A stretch of 61,954 nucleotides of DNA from Sphingosinicella sp. YJ22 (GCF_011320075.1 NZ_JAANPA010000016.1:1-61954), one strand, 5' to 3'; positions 18,870-26,260 are shown, counted from the first letter of the stretch. Numbers and translations are program-made. Notes: generated from the sequence alone by a model not told the origin.

Positions 18870-19070
18870 CGCTCCCCGGAGAGCCGTGCGAGGCCGCGAG
18901 CGAGGCGCGATTTGACCGTGCCAATCGGCGCTTCGAGCACTCCGGCGATCTCGGCACATCTCCGCCACGAATGGAAACGCGGCCTGACCGTCGCACTCCC
19001 AGGGAGTCATCGTGCCGGAGCGGGCGTCCACCCGGCGTCTCCTCGGGCGCGGCATGGTCGAAAGCCCCTA
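18870..19070 (-). pseudogene. Decayed 3' half of a second ECF sigma-factor gene
   Basis: Read leftwards, the translation gives FDHAAPEETPGGRPL (compare LDHAAPEDAGGPPPL in the intact gene). After at least one frameshift it gives AEIAGVLEAPIGTVKSRLARGLARL (here longer than shown in the intact AEISEALEVPLGTVKSRLAYGLARL by no gaps). Confidence 0.7.
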
Positions 19071-19093
19071 ACCGCCCGCCGCCAAGAAAAATA

Positions 19094-19138
19094 GACACAT
19101 CTGTCGCCTTTGACATTGTCATTATGGACATAAATGTC
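19094..19138 (+). promoter_or_regulatory. hicAB promoter region with three GACA-TGTC palindromes
   Basis: GACACATCTGTC (19094-19105), GACATTGTC (19112-19120) and GACATAAATGTC (19127-19138) share GACA...TGTC ends. A TTGACA at 19110-19115 could be the -35 element; a matching -10 is unclear. HicB antitoxins usually repress their own operon, so these may be the HicB operators. The last ends 13 bases before the hicA start. Confidence 0.55.
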
Positions 19139-19151
19139 TATAAGGACGGCG

Positions 19152-19331
19152 GTGAACAGCAGTCAGTTCCGCCGCTTCCTCGCCAAGCAGGGCTGCACCT
19201 TTGAGCCCGGCAAGGGCGGCCACCTGATCGTTCGCCGTGCGGGGAAAATGTCGGTCCTTCCTCAGCACGGCGGCAAGAAGCAGCTCGGGACCGGCCTCGT
19301 GAACAAGATCAAGAAGGATTTGGGGCTATAG
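19152..19331 (+). CDS. hicA: HicA-family mRNA interferase toxin
   Basis: 59 residues, the normal HicA size. A dsRNA-binding-like fold with the catalytic His at residue 24 in PGKGGHLIVRR, followed by LPQHGGKKQLGTGLVNKIKK. HicA toxins cleave mRNA and tmRNA and are blocked by HicB. I chose GTG at 19152, six bases after AAGGA; an ATG at 19134 would lie in the last operator-like palindrome. The antitoxin gene follows 71 bases on. The module sits between decayed sigma-locus fragments. Confidence 0.9.
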   Translation: MNSSQFRRFLAKQGCTFEPGKGGHLIVRRAGKMSVLPQHGGKKQLGTGLVNKIKKDLGL

Positions 19332-19402
19332 GAGGCAGCCCCATCGGTAACGGAATCCCGGCCCTCGCCCCCAGGGCCAATGTAACGAGGTTCAGCCCCC
19401 CG

Positions 19403-19849
19403 ATGAACTATCCAGTCGAACTCATCCCGGACGACAATCACACTGTCATGGTCACCTTTATCGACTTTCCCGAAGCGGTCAGCTTCGGTGAGGACGAGGC
19501 CGATGCGCTCGCCAATGCGGTCGACGCATTGGAGACCATCATCTCGGCCTACATCGCCGATCGAAAGGATGTACCCGGCCCTTCTCCGGCGCGCGGTCGC
19601 CCCGCGGTGTCCCCTACCTTGCTCGGTGCACTGAAGCTCGAGGTGTATCGTGCGATGCGCGCTCGCGCCTGGCGCAAGGCTGACCTGGCGCGCGCCATGG
19701 GTCTCAATCCCCGGCAGATCGACCGTCTGCTCGATCTTCGTCATGCCAGCACCGTGGCGCAGCTGGAGCAGGCCCTGTCGGTCTGCGGCCGAGCGGTCGA
19801 GGTGACCTCCCGTAAGCTTGAGGCGGCTCAAACGCTGCGCGGCCGGTGA
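19403..19849 (+). CDS. hicB: HicB-family antitoxin
   Basis: 148 residues. The N-terminal partial RNase-H-like fold (residues 1-55: YPVELIPDDNHTVMVTFIDF, FGEDEADALANAVDALE) binds HicA. The C-terminal helix-turn-helix (about 90-125: WRKADLARAMGLNPRQID) would bind the operator. The two are joined by a Pro/Gly-rich linker. It neutralises HicA and probably represses the module through the GACA...TGTC sites upstream of hicA. Confidence 0.9.
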   Translation: MNYPVELIPDDNHTVMVTFIDFPEAVSFGEDEADALANAVDALETIISAYIADRKDVPGPSPARGRPAVSPTLLGALKLEVYRAMRARAWRKADLARAMGLNPRQIDRLLDLRHASTVAQLEQALSVCGRAVEVTSRKLEAAQTLRGR

Positions 19850-19879
19850 GCTTCCCCTCGCTTCGTAGACCTCCACAGC

Positions 19880-20036
19880 CTCGAGTCCGCGCCCGTCGAG
19901 GCGGTCCCTGCCACTCGCCGTGGAAAGCTCCCTCTTTTGGTGCTTCCTTTAAGAGGGCACCAGCAACGAGAAAGTTCTGTTCGGCGGCAGAATGTTCGGC
20001 GGGTGCACCCGACTCCCAGGAGAGCCGGGCGCCGCC
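19880..20036 (-). pseudogene. Remnant of another sigma-factor tail and the head of its membrane-protein partner
   Basis: Read leftwards, ARLSWESGAPAE then SAAEQNFLV resembles the end of the first decayed sigma copy (ARLSGERGSS, SAAEPNLL). A ribosome-site-like GAGGGAG follows, then TASGRDRLDGRG, matching MADGNDRLDQARG at the start of the intact 99-residue protein but with its ATG lost. At the DNA level the blocks GTTCGGCGGC, CTCCCTC and GTCGAG align in the same order as 18700-18895. Lower certainty than the copy at 18870-19070. Confidence 0.5.
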
Positions 20037-20039
20037 GTG

Positions 20040-21404
20040 TCAGATCAGCAGCGGGTCGACGTGGACGACCACTTCGTTGGACGCGACCAGCAGGCCGCTA
20101 TCGGCATCGAACGCGCTCAGCCGGATGTTGAACGTGCCTTCGCCGAACGCATAGGGCTGCACCCCCGGCGCGACCGGGTCGGTGTCGATGAACGTCCGGT
20201 AGAAGGCGTAGTTGGACGAATTCTGGAAGGTCGAGCCGAGGCCGGTGTCGGTGTCGAGCGGATTGGCCGACGAATAGACCGTCAGCCACGACACGCCCGC
20301 GCCCGGGTCCACGTCGATCTCGACCGTGTAGGTGAAGTCGTCGTCCGGGCTGAAGTCGGTCGCGGCGAAGTCGAAATTCCATTCGGCGCGGTTGGGATTG
20401 CCGGGCTGCGCCCCGTCGAGGACGCGATAATGGGCGACGCCGTTCGCGTCGATCGTGCCTTCCGGATACTCGTCGCCGCCGCGGTGCTTGATCTTGAGCG
20501 CGAGCTCGACTCCGGCCCCCTCGTGGCGGACGACGTTCCAGTCGTCGACCGTGTTGCCGTCGCCATAATACATCTCGCTGCCGTCGCGGGCGAGCGGATC
20601 GACCAGCGCGTTGTAGCTTCGGTCGAGATAGTCCGGCCGGTCCCAGCCCTTGTCGTAATCGAACGCCCGGACATTGTCGTGGCGCGGGCCGCCGACCTGG
20701 CTCTCCAACCCCTCGTAGAGCAGCCGCGCCTCATAGTCGTCGGGGATGAGGTCGAGCAGCTCGGCCTTGAGGACGGGGTCGCCGCCGAAGCGGGCGTTGA
20801 TCGCTCCGATGGTGAGGTTGCCGAGCAGATTGTCGTGCATCGACTGCTCGCGCTGGGGAATGCCGTTGGCGTTGGTGTCCGCGGCGAACTTGGCGGTGAC
20901 GTCGGTGAACGGGTCGCCGCCCCCCTCGATATAGGAGACATATTCGACGCCGAGCCGGACGAAGGTCTCGTTCAATGCGACGTTGAACGGATTGCCGCCG
21001 GCGACATAGGCGTCGTCGAGATAGTCCCACAGGGTCTTGAACGTGTCGGCCTGGCTGCCGTTGATGACCAGGTTGGCGACCGTCCACTCGATCCCGTTGG
21101 TGGTGATCAAATGGCCGATCAGGCTGTCGAGGTTGAGGTTGATCTCGAACGGCCCGCCGGGGCCCGCTTCGGTGAAGGTCACGCCGTTGATATGGATCGG
21201 GCTGCCCAGCGTCGCTCCGGGCGCGAAGCTGAACGACGTGATCGACGCATAGTCGGCGGGCTTGAGGACCGTCGCCTTGCCACCGTCCAGCTTGATCTGG
21301 ACGTTGCCCGACGGAAGATAGTCGATCGTGTAGACGCCGCCCTGCGTGAAGTGCAGGTTGCCGTTCGACAGGATGACGGTCGCTTTCGACGCAGGTCTGC
21401 TCAT
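20040..21404 (-). CDS. Large protein of unknown function, extracellular-type composition
   Basis: 454 residues that I do not recognise. Acidic, rich in Asp, Gly and Asn, with no Cys apparent and no N-terminal signal peptide (starts SRPASKATVILSNGNLHF). The first 120 residues form strands, a middle helical domain follows (REQSMHDNLLGNLTIGAINA), and the last 150 look like a beta sandwich (DDDFTYTVEIDVDPGAG, GTFNIRLSAFDADSG, SNEVVVHVDP). Asp-rich loops suggest calcium binding. A signal-less secreted protein (type I) is one possibility. ATG at 21404 follows AGGGGGGA. It is divergent from the 5'-nucleotidase gene. Confidence 0.72.
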   Translation of the reverse strand: MSRPASKATVILSNGNLHFTQGGVYTIDYLPSGNVQIKLDGGKATVLKPADYASITSFSFAPGATLGSPIHINGVTFTEAGPGGPFEINLNLDSLIGHLITTNGIEWTVANLVINGSQADTFKTLWDYLDDAYVAGGNPFNVALNETFVRLGVEYVSYIEGGGDPFTDVTAKFAADTNANGIPQREQSMHDNLLGNLTIGAINARFGGDPVLKAELLDLIPDDYEARLLYEGLESQVGGPRHDNVRAFDYDKGWDRPDYLDRSYNALVDPLARDGSEMYYGDGNTVDDWNVVRHEGAGVELALKIKHRGGDEYPEGTIDANGVAHYRVLDGAQPGNPNRAEWNFDFAATDFSPDDDFTYTVEIDVDPGAGVSWLTVYSSANPLDTDTGLGSTFQNSSNYAFYRTFIDTDPVAPGVQPYAFGEGTFNIRLSAFDADSGLLVASNEVVVHVDPLLI

Positions 21405-21630
21405 GCTGATCCCCCCTGTGAGCGTCTGGTGCCGCTATGGAAGCGCACAGGCACGGCTCGCCAGACCCCGACTCGACCGCGCGTGGACAGGAGGCGGCAT
21501 TGGGTCGGATCGCTCCGGGAGAGTCAAGGCGGCGTTAACCATGACTTGTCCCGCATCGGCAATCGGGGGTGACAGGAGCCGGGTCGCTATGCCACGCGCT
21601 GCCCGAGAGATTCGAGGGGTGAGGCGAAAG

Positions 21631-23409
21631 ATGCGGGCAAGGCTGGCGGCGATTGGATTGGTGGCGCTGCTCGGCGGCTGCGCAACGGTGCCGGTCGAGC
21701 GCACGCCGGCCGGCCCGGCGGTGGCGCCGGTGCGGATCAATCTCATCGCCTTCAACGATTTCCACGGCAATCTGCAGCCGCCGCGTCAGGCGATCGCCGC
21801 TCCGGGCGCCGCGGGCTCCGACGTTCAGGTTCCGGCCGGAGGCGCGGCCTATCTCGCCACGGCGATCCGCACGCTGCGCGAGTCCAACCCGAACAGCCTG
21901 GTCGTGTCGGCCGGCGACCTGATCAGCGCCTCGCCGCTGGTCTCGGCGCTGTTCCTCGACGAGCCGACCATCCATGCGATGAACCTGATCGGCCTCGACT
22001 ATAACGCGGTCGGCAACCACGAATTCGACCGCGGCCGCGCCGAGCTGCTGCGCATCGCCAAAGGCGGCTGCGAGAGGAATACCCAGCGCGAGCCGTGCGC
22101 GCTCGACCCCGATTTCCCCGGCGCCCGCTTCACCTATCTCGCCGCCAACGTCATCACCGAGACCGGCCAGCCCTTGCTCCCCGCTTATGGCATCCGCACC
22201 TTCGGCAGCGGCGCCGGCGAGGTGAAGGTCGCGCTGATCGGCATGACCCTGGAGGGCACGCCCGCGGTGGTCACTCCGACCGGAATCGCCGGCCTCAGCT
22301 TCCGCGACGAGGCCGACACGGTCAACGCGCTCATCCCCCGGCTCGAGGCCGAGGGCGCCGACGTCATCGTCGTGCTCGTCCATGAAGGCGCGACCACCGA
22401 CGCCGGCTACAACGCCCGGACCTGCGAGGGCCTTCGCGGCGACCTGCTGCCGATCCTGTCGCGCCTGTCGCCAAAGGTCGACGTGGTCGTCTCCGGCCAC
22501 ACCCACGCCGCCTATATCTGCGACCATGGCGAGATCGACCCCGAGCGGCGCTTCCTGCTGACCAGCGCCGGCCAGTATGGCACCCTGCTCACCCACATCC
22601 GCCTCGACGTCGACCCGGCGACCGGCACCGTGGTGTCGCGCCAGGCCGACAATCTCATCGTCCAGGGCGAGGGCTTCTCGAGCTCGCGCGGCACCGTCGC
22701 CACCACCGATCTCTACCCGCTTTACGCCGCCGATCCCGAGGTCGCCGCACTCGTCGCCCGCTACGCCGCCGCCGCCGAGCCGCGCGCCGCGCGCGTCGTC
22801 GGCCAGCTCAGCGGCCCCGCCACCCACAACCGCTCCGGGGTCGGCGAGACCATCCTCGGCAACCTCATCGCCGACGCCCAGCTCGCTGCGACCCGATCGC
22901 CGGAGCATGGCGGCGCCCAGATCGCCTTCATGAACCCCGGCGGGGTGCGCGCCGAGATCGTCCCCGCCGCCAATGGCGACGTCACCTTCGGCCAGCTCTT
23001 CGCCACCCAGCCGTTCGGCAACATGCTCGTCGTCAAGAGCTTCACCGGCGCCCAGATCAAGGCGCTGCTCGAGCAGCAATGGGCGAGCGGCCCCAACAGC
23101 CCGGCCCAGCCGATGGTGCTGATGCCGTCCGCCGGCTTCACTTATTCCTACGACCTCAGCCGCCCCGCCGGCCAGCGCATCGTCGAGGCCAGCCTTGACG
23201 GCCAGCCGCTGCGCGACGAGCAAATCTACCGGGTTACGATGAACGGCTTCCTCGCCAGCGGCGGCGACAGCTTCACCATCTTCAAGGACGGCACCGACCA
23301 GCTCGGCGGCCCGCAGGACATCGACGCCCTGGAGGCCTATATCGCCGCCAACCGCCCGCTGGCCCTCCCCGCCACCAACCGCATCCGCAATTTGACGCCG
23401 CAGCCCTAG
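21631..23409 (+). CDS. 5'-nucleotidase / metallophosphatase lipoprotein (UshA/NadN-like)
   Basis: 592 residues. N-terminal lipobox LGGC (Cys near residue 16) predicts a lipid-anchored periplasmic enzyme. The metallophosphatase domain shows FNDFHGNL, SAGDLISASP, GNHEFDRG, VVLVHEGA and VSGHTHAAY. The C-terminal 5'-nucleotidase domain (from about 365) has GETILGNLIADAQL, NPGGVRAEI and GDVTFGQLFATQPF. It dephosphorylates nucleotides for salvage of nucleoside and phosphate. ATG at 21631 has GAGG eight bases upstream; a GTG four codons earlier is an alternative. Confidence 0.95.
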   Translation: MRARLAAIGLVALLGGCATVPVERTPAGPAVAPVRINLIAFNDFHGNLQPPRQAIAAPGAAGSDVQVPAGGAAYLATAIRTLRESNPNSLVVSAGDLISASPLVSALFLDEPTIHAMNLIGLDYNAVGNHEFDRGRAELLRIAKGGCERNTQREPCALDPDFPGARFTYLAANVITETGQPLLPAYGIRTFGSGAGEVKVALIGMTLEGTPAVVTPTGIAGLSFRDEADTVNALIPRLEAEGADVIVVLVHEGATTDAGYNARTCEGLRGDLLPILSRLSPKVDVVVSGHTHAAYICDHGEIDPERRFLLTSAGQYGTLLTHIRLDVDPATGTVVSRQADNLIVQGEGFSSSRGTVATTDLYPLYAADPEVAALVARYAAAAEPRAARVVGQLSGPATHNRSGVGETILGNLIADAQLAATRSPEHGGAQIAFMNPGGVRAEIVPAANGDVTFGQLFATQPFGNMLVVKSFTGAQIKALLEQQWASGPNSPAQPMVLMPSAGFTYSYDLSRPAGQRIVEASLDGQPLRDEQIYRVTMNGFLASGGDSFTIFKDGTDQLGGPQDIDALEAYIAANRPLALPATNRIRNLTPQP

Positions 23410-23496
23410 ATCACAACGCCACCACCCGCGGTGCCCGCTCCGTCGTGCCCGCCGCGGCTATGTGACTCCCCGTCCGCCTGAGTCCGTCGAAGAAAA

Positions 23497-23583
23497 GCGA
23501 GACCCCGGCTCAAGGCCGGGGTGACGAAGAAGCCAACGGAGCGGTCCCCACCCCGTCACCCCGGGCTTGACCCGGGGCCTCGC
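23497..23583. repeat. Inverted repeat of the GTCACCCCGG class
   Basis: Arms GCGAGACCCCGGCTCAAGGC...GTGACG (23497-23526) and CGTCACCCCGGGCTTGACCC...CTCGC (23554-23583) are 30 bases each with a 27-base centre. The right arm is also the left part of the 75-base direct repeat. Confidence 0.85.
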
Positions 23584-23628
23584 TTCCTTCTTCTCGATGA
23601 ATGTCCGCTTTGGCTGGAAAGCGGACGT
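23554..23628 (+). repeat. 75-base composite direct repeat, copy 1
   Basis: CGTCACCCCGGGCTTGACCC, a CGCTTC/TTCTC spacer, then a full AATGTCCGCTTTGG...GCGGACGT palindrome (23600-23628). The second copy at 23911-23985 has the same length and order with a few substitutions. The pair frames the DUF6980-like gene. Confidence 0.85.
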
Positions 23629-23634
23629 CGCGTG

Positions 23635-23847
23635 TCAGTCGCTTTGCTCAGGAAGCTTGGTGCCGCACCACGGGCAGTAAGCGATGGAGATCACACCTCC
23701 GCCCGCTTCATTGAGGACGATAAGGCCATAGCGATTATGGTTTTCGCTGTAGTCCACGAGGCAATCGGGACAGTCGAAGCGGTCTGGATGAATGTCGCAC
23801 GCATACTCAACATGGTAGCGCATCATCTCACAGCAGTGCTCGGCCAT
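23635..23847 (-). CDS. DUF6980-like small cysteine-rich protein
   Basis: 70 residues. MAEHCCEMMRYHVEYAC opens the protein, FDCPDCLVDY holds a CxxC, and YCPWCGTKLP ends it with a second CxxC. Four of these Cys could form a zinc-ribbon site. The HCCEMM and CPWCGTKLP motifs match, as I recall, the DUF6980 family, whose function is unknown. It reads towards and ends within a few bases of copy 1 of the direct repeat, and copy 2 lies 64 bases before its start. It appears to be a single-gene cassette. Confidence 0.78.
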   Translation of the reverse strand: MAEHCCEMMRYHVEYACDIHPDRFDCPDCLVDYSENHNRYGLIVLNEAGGGVISIAYCPWCGTKLPEQSD

Positions 23848-23872
23848 GCAGCCGTTTCACACGGCCGGTGAC

Positions 23873-23898
23873 TGTCCGCAATGGGTCGAAAGCCGACT
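23873..23898. repeat. Palindromic repeat copy, opposite orientation
   Basis: TGTCCGCAATGGGTCGAAAG followed by CCGACT; the right arm has one change from GCGGACA. It lies 26 bases upstream of the DUF6980-like start. Confidence 0.75.
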
Positions 23899-23910
23899 TT
23901 CGCCCCTTCC

Positions 23911-23985
23911 CGTCACCCCGGGCCTGACCCGGGGTCCCGCTTCTCTCTGCTCAGCGAATGTCCGCTTTGGTTGGAAGCGGACGTT
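23911..23985 (+). repeat. 75-base composite direct repeat, copy 2
   Basis: CGTCACCCCGGGCCTGACCC, a CGCTTCTCTCTGCTCAGC spacer, and an AATGTCCGCTTTGG...GCGGACGTT palindrome (23957-23985). The palindrome end overlaps the stop codon of the small minus-strand gene at 23984-24145. Confidence 0.85.
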
Positions 23986-24145
23986 AACGCAGCAGCTGGA
24001 TGTCGTGTGCTGCTGCGGCGACGCGCCCGCGCTGCTCCACCTCATTAACAAGGACCTCGAGCCGAGCGTTCACGGCGGCAACTTCCTGCGGCGCGACGGC
24101 GTCGCCGTTCTCGACGCAGAGATAGCGGTCCCTCAGTGACCCCAT
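23984..24145 (-). CDS. Possible small protein, 53 residues
   Basis: Reads MGSLRDRYLCVENGDAVAPQ, then a helical EVAAVNARLEVLVNEVEQ and ends DIQLLR. AGGAGG stands immediately before the ATG, too close for normal initiation, and the frame stays open for 16 codons upstream without another start. It may be the 3' part of a frameshifted gene whose 5' part is the helical frame at 24150-24314. No family recognised. Confidence 0.4.
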   Translation of the reverse strand: MGSLRDRYLCVENGDAVAPQEVAAVNARLEVLVNEVEQRGRVAAAAHDIQLLR

Positions 24146-24149
24146 ACCT

Positions 24150-24314
24150 CCTGTGGCTTCCGAGACCGGACCCGATGGCTGTCGTGTCGCCTCTGTTCAG
24201 GCGGCCTTCCAACGCCTCTAGACGCTGGGCAACAAACTTATCGCCAAGCTGCTGAAGCAGGCCGCGCGTTCGAGCGAGCGCGTCTGCGAGCGAATGAAGT
24301 TCAGGACTTGGCAT
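24150..24314 (-). pseudogene. Possible 5' part of a frameshifted small gene
   Basis: From ATG 24314 the frame reads MPSPELHSLADALARTRGLL and QQLGDKFVAQRLEALEGRLN, convincingly helical. It then turns Arg-rich and improbable, whereas the next frame continues sensibly into the 53-residue product. Either two overlapping small genes or one broken gene. A palindromic repeat abuts its 5' end. Confidence 0.28.
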
Positions 24315-24338
24315 GCACGGACATTGGCGGCGCGGGCT

Positions 24339-24368
24339 AATGTCCGCAATGGGTCGAAAGCGGACGCC
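24339..24368. repeat. Palindromic repeat copy
   Basis: AATGTCCGCAATGGGTCGAA then AGCGGACGCC. Ten bases separate it from the next copy, giving a tandem pair. Confidence 0.85.
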
Positions 24369-24377
24369 GAAGCTGAG

Positions 24378-24403
24378 TGTCCGCTTTGGGTGGAAAGCGG
24401 ACA
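24378..24403. repeat. Palindromic repeat copy with perfect arms
   Basis: TGTCCGCTTTGGGTGGAAAG followed by CGGACA; TGTCCGCTTT and AAAGCGGACA are perfect 10-base inverted arms. Confidence 0.88.
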
Positions 24404-24427
24404 TTGCTCCACCGGGTAAAGTTGGCT

Positions 24428-24760
24428 TCAGACCTCCCCTCGGTAGGTCAGCCGCCCGTCTCTGGTGTAGCAATAGACCTGGACGAAACCCAACCAGCCC
24501 TGCTCAAGCATCAGGTTTACACACAGCCCGTCTGCCGTTCGCGCAACCACAGGAAAGCGCCCTACCATCGCGAGCTCAGGTGGATCGCCGCTGCGCACGG
24601 TATAATCAGCGATACTGCGCTCGATAAATGGCTCGTCCATGGACCGCATGAAGGGCTCCTGCGCACGCAGCTGCGACAGCCGCGTGTAGAGGTAGATGTT
24701 GCCTACGAGGGAGCTGAGCACCAGCCCAGCAAGGACCATGTCTCTTCTCATGCTTCCCAT
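24428..24760 (-). CDS. Small membrane-anchored protein, function unknown
   Basis: 110 residues from ATG 24760 (a second ATG at 24751 is equally possible). One N-terminal TM helix (MVLAGLVLSSLVGNIYLYTRL) is followed by a soluble domain with FIERSIADYTVRSGDPPELA, FPVVARTADGLCVNLML and VQVYCYTRDGRLTYRGEV; the two Cys could pair outside the membrane. I do not recognise the family. A full palindromic repeat lies 17 bases upstream. Confidence 0.6.
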   Translation of the reverse strand: MGSMRRDMVLAGLVLSSLVGNIYLYTRLSQLRAQEPFMRSMDEPFIERSIADYTVRSGDPPELAMVGRFPVVARTADGLCVNLMLEQGWLGFVQVYCYTRDGRLTYRGEV

Positions 24761-24776
24761 GATGGAGCCGCCAGCG

Positions 24777-24806
24777 AATGTCCGCAATGGGTCGAAAGCG
24801 GACATT
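24777..24806. repeat. Full palindromic repeat copy
   Basis: Perfect outer arms AATGTCCGC and GCGGACATT around AATGGGTCGAAA. It is the most complete copy in the window and lies between two small membrane-protein genes. Confidence 0.9.
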
Positions 24807-24820
24807 GGCCGCTCTGGCCC

Positions 24821-25006
24821 CTAGCCGACTTTCGACGCCTCTTCCGCGACATCCTTGATGATGGGCTCGCCGGGATCCTCGTCGGGCAGCACGAGCCACC
24901 ACCAGGCGGCGGCCGCGAGAAGGACGAGCGCCAGAATCCACAGGGCCAGCGCCACTGCTCTGCGCCGGCGCCGCCCCGCTTCGGTGGGCTCCATCAGATC
25001 GGTCAC
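24821..25006 (-). CDS. Single-TM small membrane protein
   Basis: 61 residues from GTG 25006, preceded by AAAGGGG. A charged head (PTEAGRRRRR) leads to a TM helix (AVALALWILALVLLAAAAWWW) and an acidic tail (PDEDPGEPIIKDVAEEASK). No family recognised. It is divergent from the str operon and its start lies 80 bases from the rpsL promoter. Confidence 0.62.
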   Translation of the reverse strand: MTDLMEPTEAGRRRRRAVALALWILALVLLAAAAWWWLVLPDEDPGEPIIKDVAEEASKVG

Positions 25007-25085
25007 GATTTTCCCCTTTTCACAGCGACTCAAGCGCAAAGGCGTGGTGGCCGGTCTGGTTCCGCTTTCCCCTGCCCCACCCCCG

Positions 25086-25114
25086 TTGACCCTCTCCGGA
25101 CTCGCCGCTATATG
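25086..25114 (+). promoter_or_regulatory. Putative sigma-70 promoter of the str operon
   Basis: TTGACC (25086-25091), a 17-base spacer and TATATG (25109-25114). It would give a leader of about 175 bases before rpsL, containing a hairpin with arms ACCTCGT and ACGAGGT (about 25226-25255) that could carry feedback control. Confidence 0.55.
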
Positions 25115-25295
25115 CGCGCCTCGCCTGAGGGCAGGTGGTGGCTGACCGGCCAGACGCACCCTCGGCGAATTTAGCGCTGAACACTGTTGCGCATGGGAAC
25201 AGGGCCGGGGGGCCGTTTCGGCCACCTCGTCCTTTGTGCATTCCGCACGAGGTTATCGGGCGCAACAGAGTAACTTATAAGGAAGTGAAGGCTTC

Positions 25296-25667
25296 ATGCC
25301 CACGATCAACCAGCTGATCCGCAAGGGTCGCGAACCGCAGAAGGCCAAGTCGAAGGTCCCTGCGATGGAACAGAACCCGCAGAAGCGCGGAGTCTGCACC
25401 CGTGTCTACACGACGACCCCGAAGAAGCCGAACTCGGCGCTGCGCAAGGTGGCCAAGGTCCGCCTGACCAACCAGCGCGAAGTGATCAGCTACATCCCGG
25501 GCGAAGGCCACAACCTGCAGGAGCACAGCGTCGTGCTGATCCGCGGCGGCCGTGTGCGCGACCTTCCCGGCGTGCGCTACCACGTGCTGCGCGGCGTGCT
25601 CGACACCCAGGGTGTCAAGGACCGTCGCCAGTCCCGCTCCAAGTACGGCGCCAAGCGTCCGAAATAA
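25296..25667 (+). CDS. rpsL: 30S ribosomal protein S12
   Basis: 123 residues. S12 sits at the decoding centre of the small subunit. The [12 protein letters not shown] loop carries the usual Lys at position 43. The second decoding loop reads GGRVRDLPG, so position 88 is Arg (codon CGC) where E. coli has Lys; substitutions there affect streptomycin response. SD AAGGAAGTGAAGGC precedes the start. First gene of rpsL-rpsG-fusA-tuf. Confidence 0.99.
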   Translation: MPTINQLIRKGREPQKAKSKVPAMEQNPQKRGVCTRVYTTTPKKPNSALRKVAKVRLTNQREVISYIPGEGHNLQEHSVVLIRGGRVRDLPGVRYHVLRGVLDTQGVKDRRQSRSKYGAKRPK

Positions 25668-25724
25668 CCACGCGAGTAAGCCCCGGACAGGTTCCGGACA
25701 CGGCTGAAGAGAAAGGATAATTCA

Positions 25725-26195
25725 ATGTCCCGTCGTCGTCGCCCAGAGAAGCGCGAGATCCTCCCCGATCCCAAGTTCGGGGACATCGTCCTCTCCAAGT
25801 TCATGAACAGCGTCATGCTGGACGGCAAGAAGTCCGTCGCCGAAGGCATCGTCTACACCGCGCTCGACACCGTCGAGACGCGCGCCAAGAAGGACCCGAT
25901 CGGCGTCTTTCACGAAGCGCTGAACAACATCAAGCCGGGCATCGAGGTCCGCAGCCGCCGGGTCGGCGGTGCGACCTACCAGGTCCCGGTCGAGGTGCGC
26001 CCCGAGCGCGCCCAGGCGCTCGCCATCCGCTGGCTGATCACCGCCTCGCGCGCTCGCAGCGAGAAGACCATGGCGGGCCGCCTGTCGGGCGAGCTTCTCG
26101 ACGCTTCCAACAACCGCGGCAACGCGGTGAAGAAGCGCGAGGACACGCACCGCATGGCCGAGGCCAACCGCGCGTTCAGCCACTACCGCTGGTAA
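25725..26195 (+). CDS. rpsG: 30S ribosomal protein S7
   Basis: 156 residues, the standard length. Nucleates assembly of the 30S head and contacts tRNA at the E site. It opens [19 protein letters not shown], then [18 protein letters not shown] and [18 protein letters not shown], and ends FSHYRW. It begins 57 bases after rpsL behind GAAAGGA. In many bacteria S7 is the autoregulator of this operon; no conserved target can be confirmed here. Confidence 0.99.
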   Translation: MSRRRRPEKREILPDPKFGDIVLSKFMNSVMLDGKKSVAEGIVYTALDTVETRAKKDPIGVFHEALNNIKPGIEVRSRRVGGATYQVPVEVRPERAQALAIRWLITASRARSEKTMAGRLSGELLDASNNRGNAVKKREDTHRMAEANRAFSHYRW

Positions 26196-26260
26196 GAAAC
26201 GTACCTATATCGTGAGGAGCCGGCCGCCCGGCTCCCCACACATTCAAGGAATTGACGATC

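Noticed and set aside
14242-24806. Repeat clusters considered as a CRISPR array
   Set aside because: Copies are palindromic, irregularly spaced by genes and variable in length; no regular spacers or cas genes.
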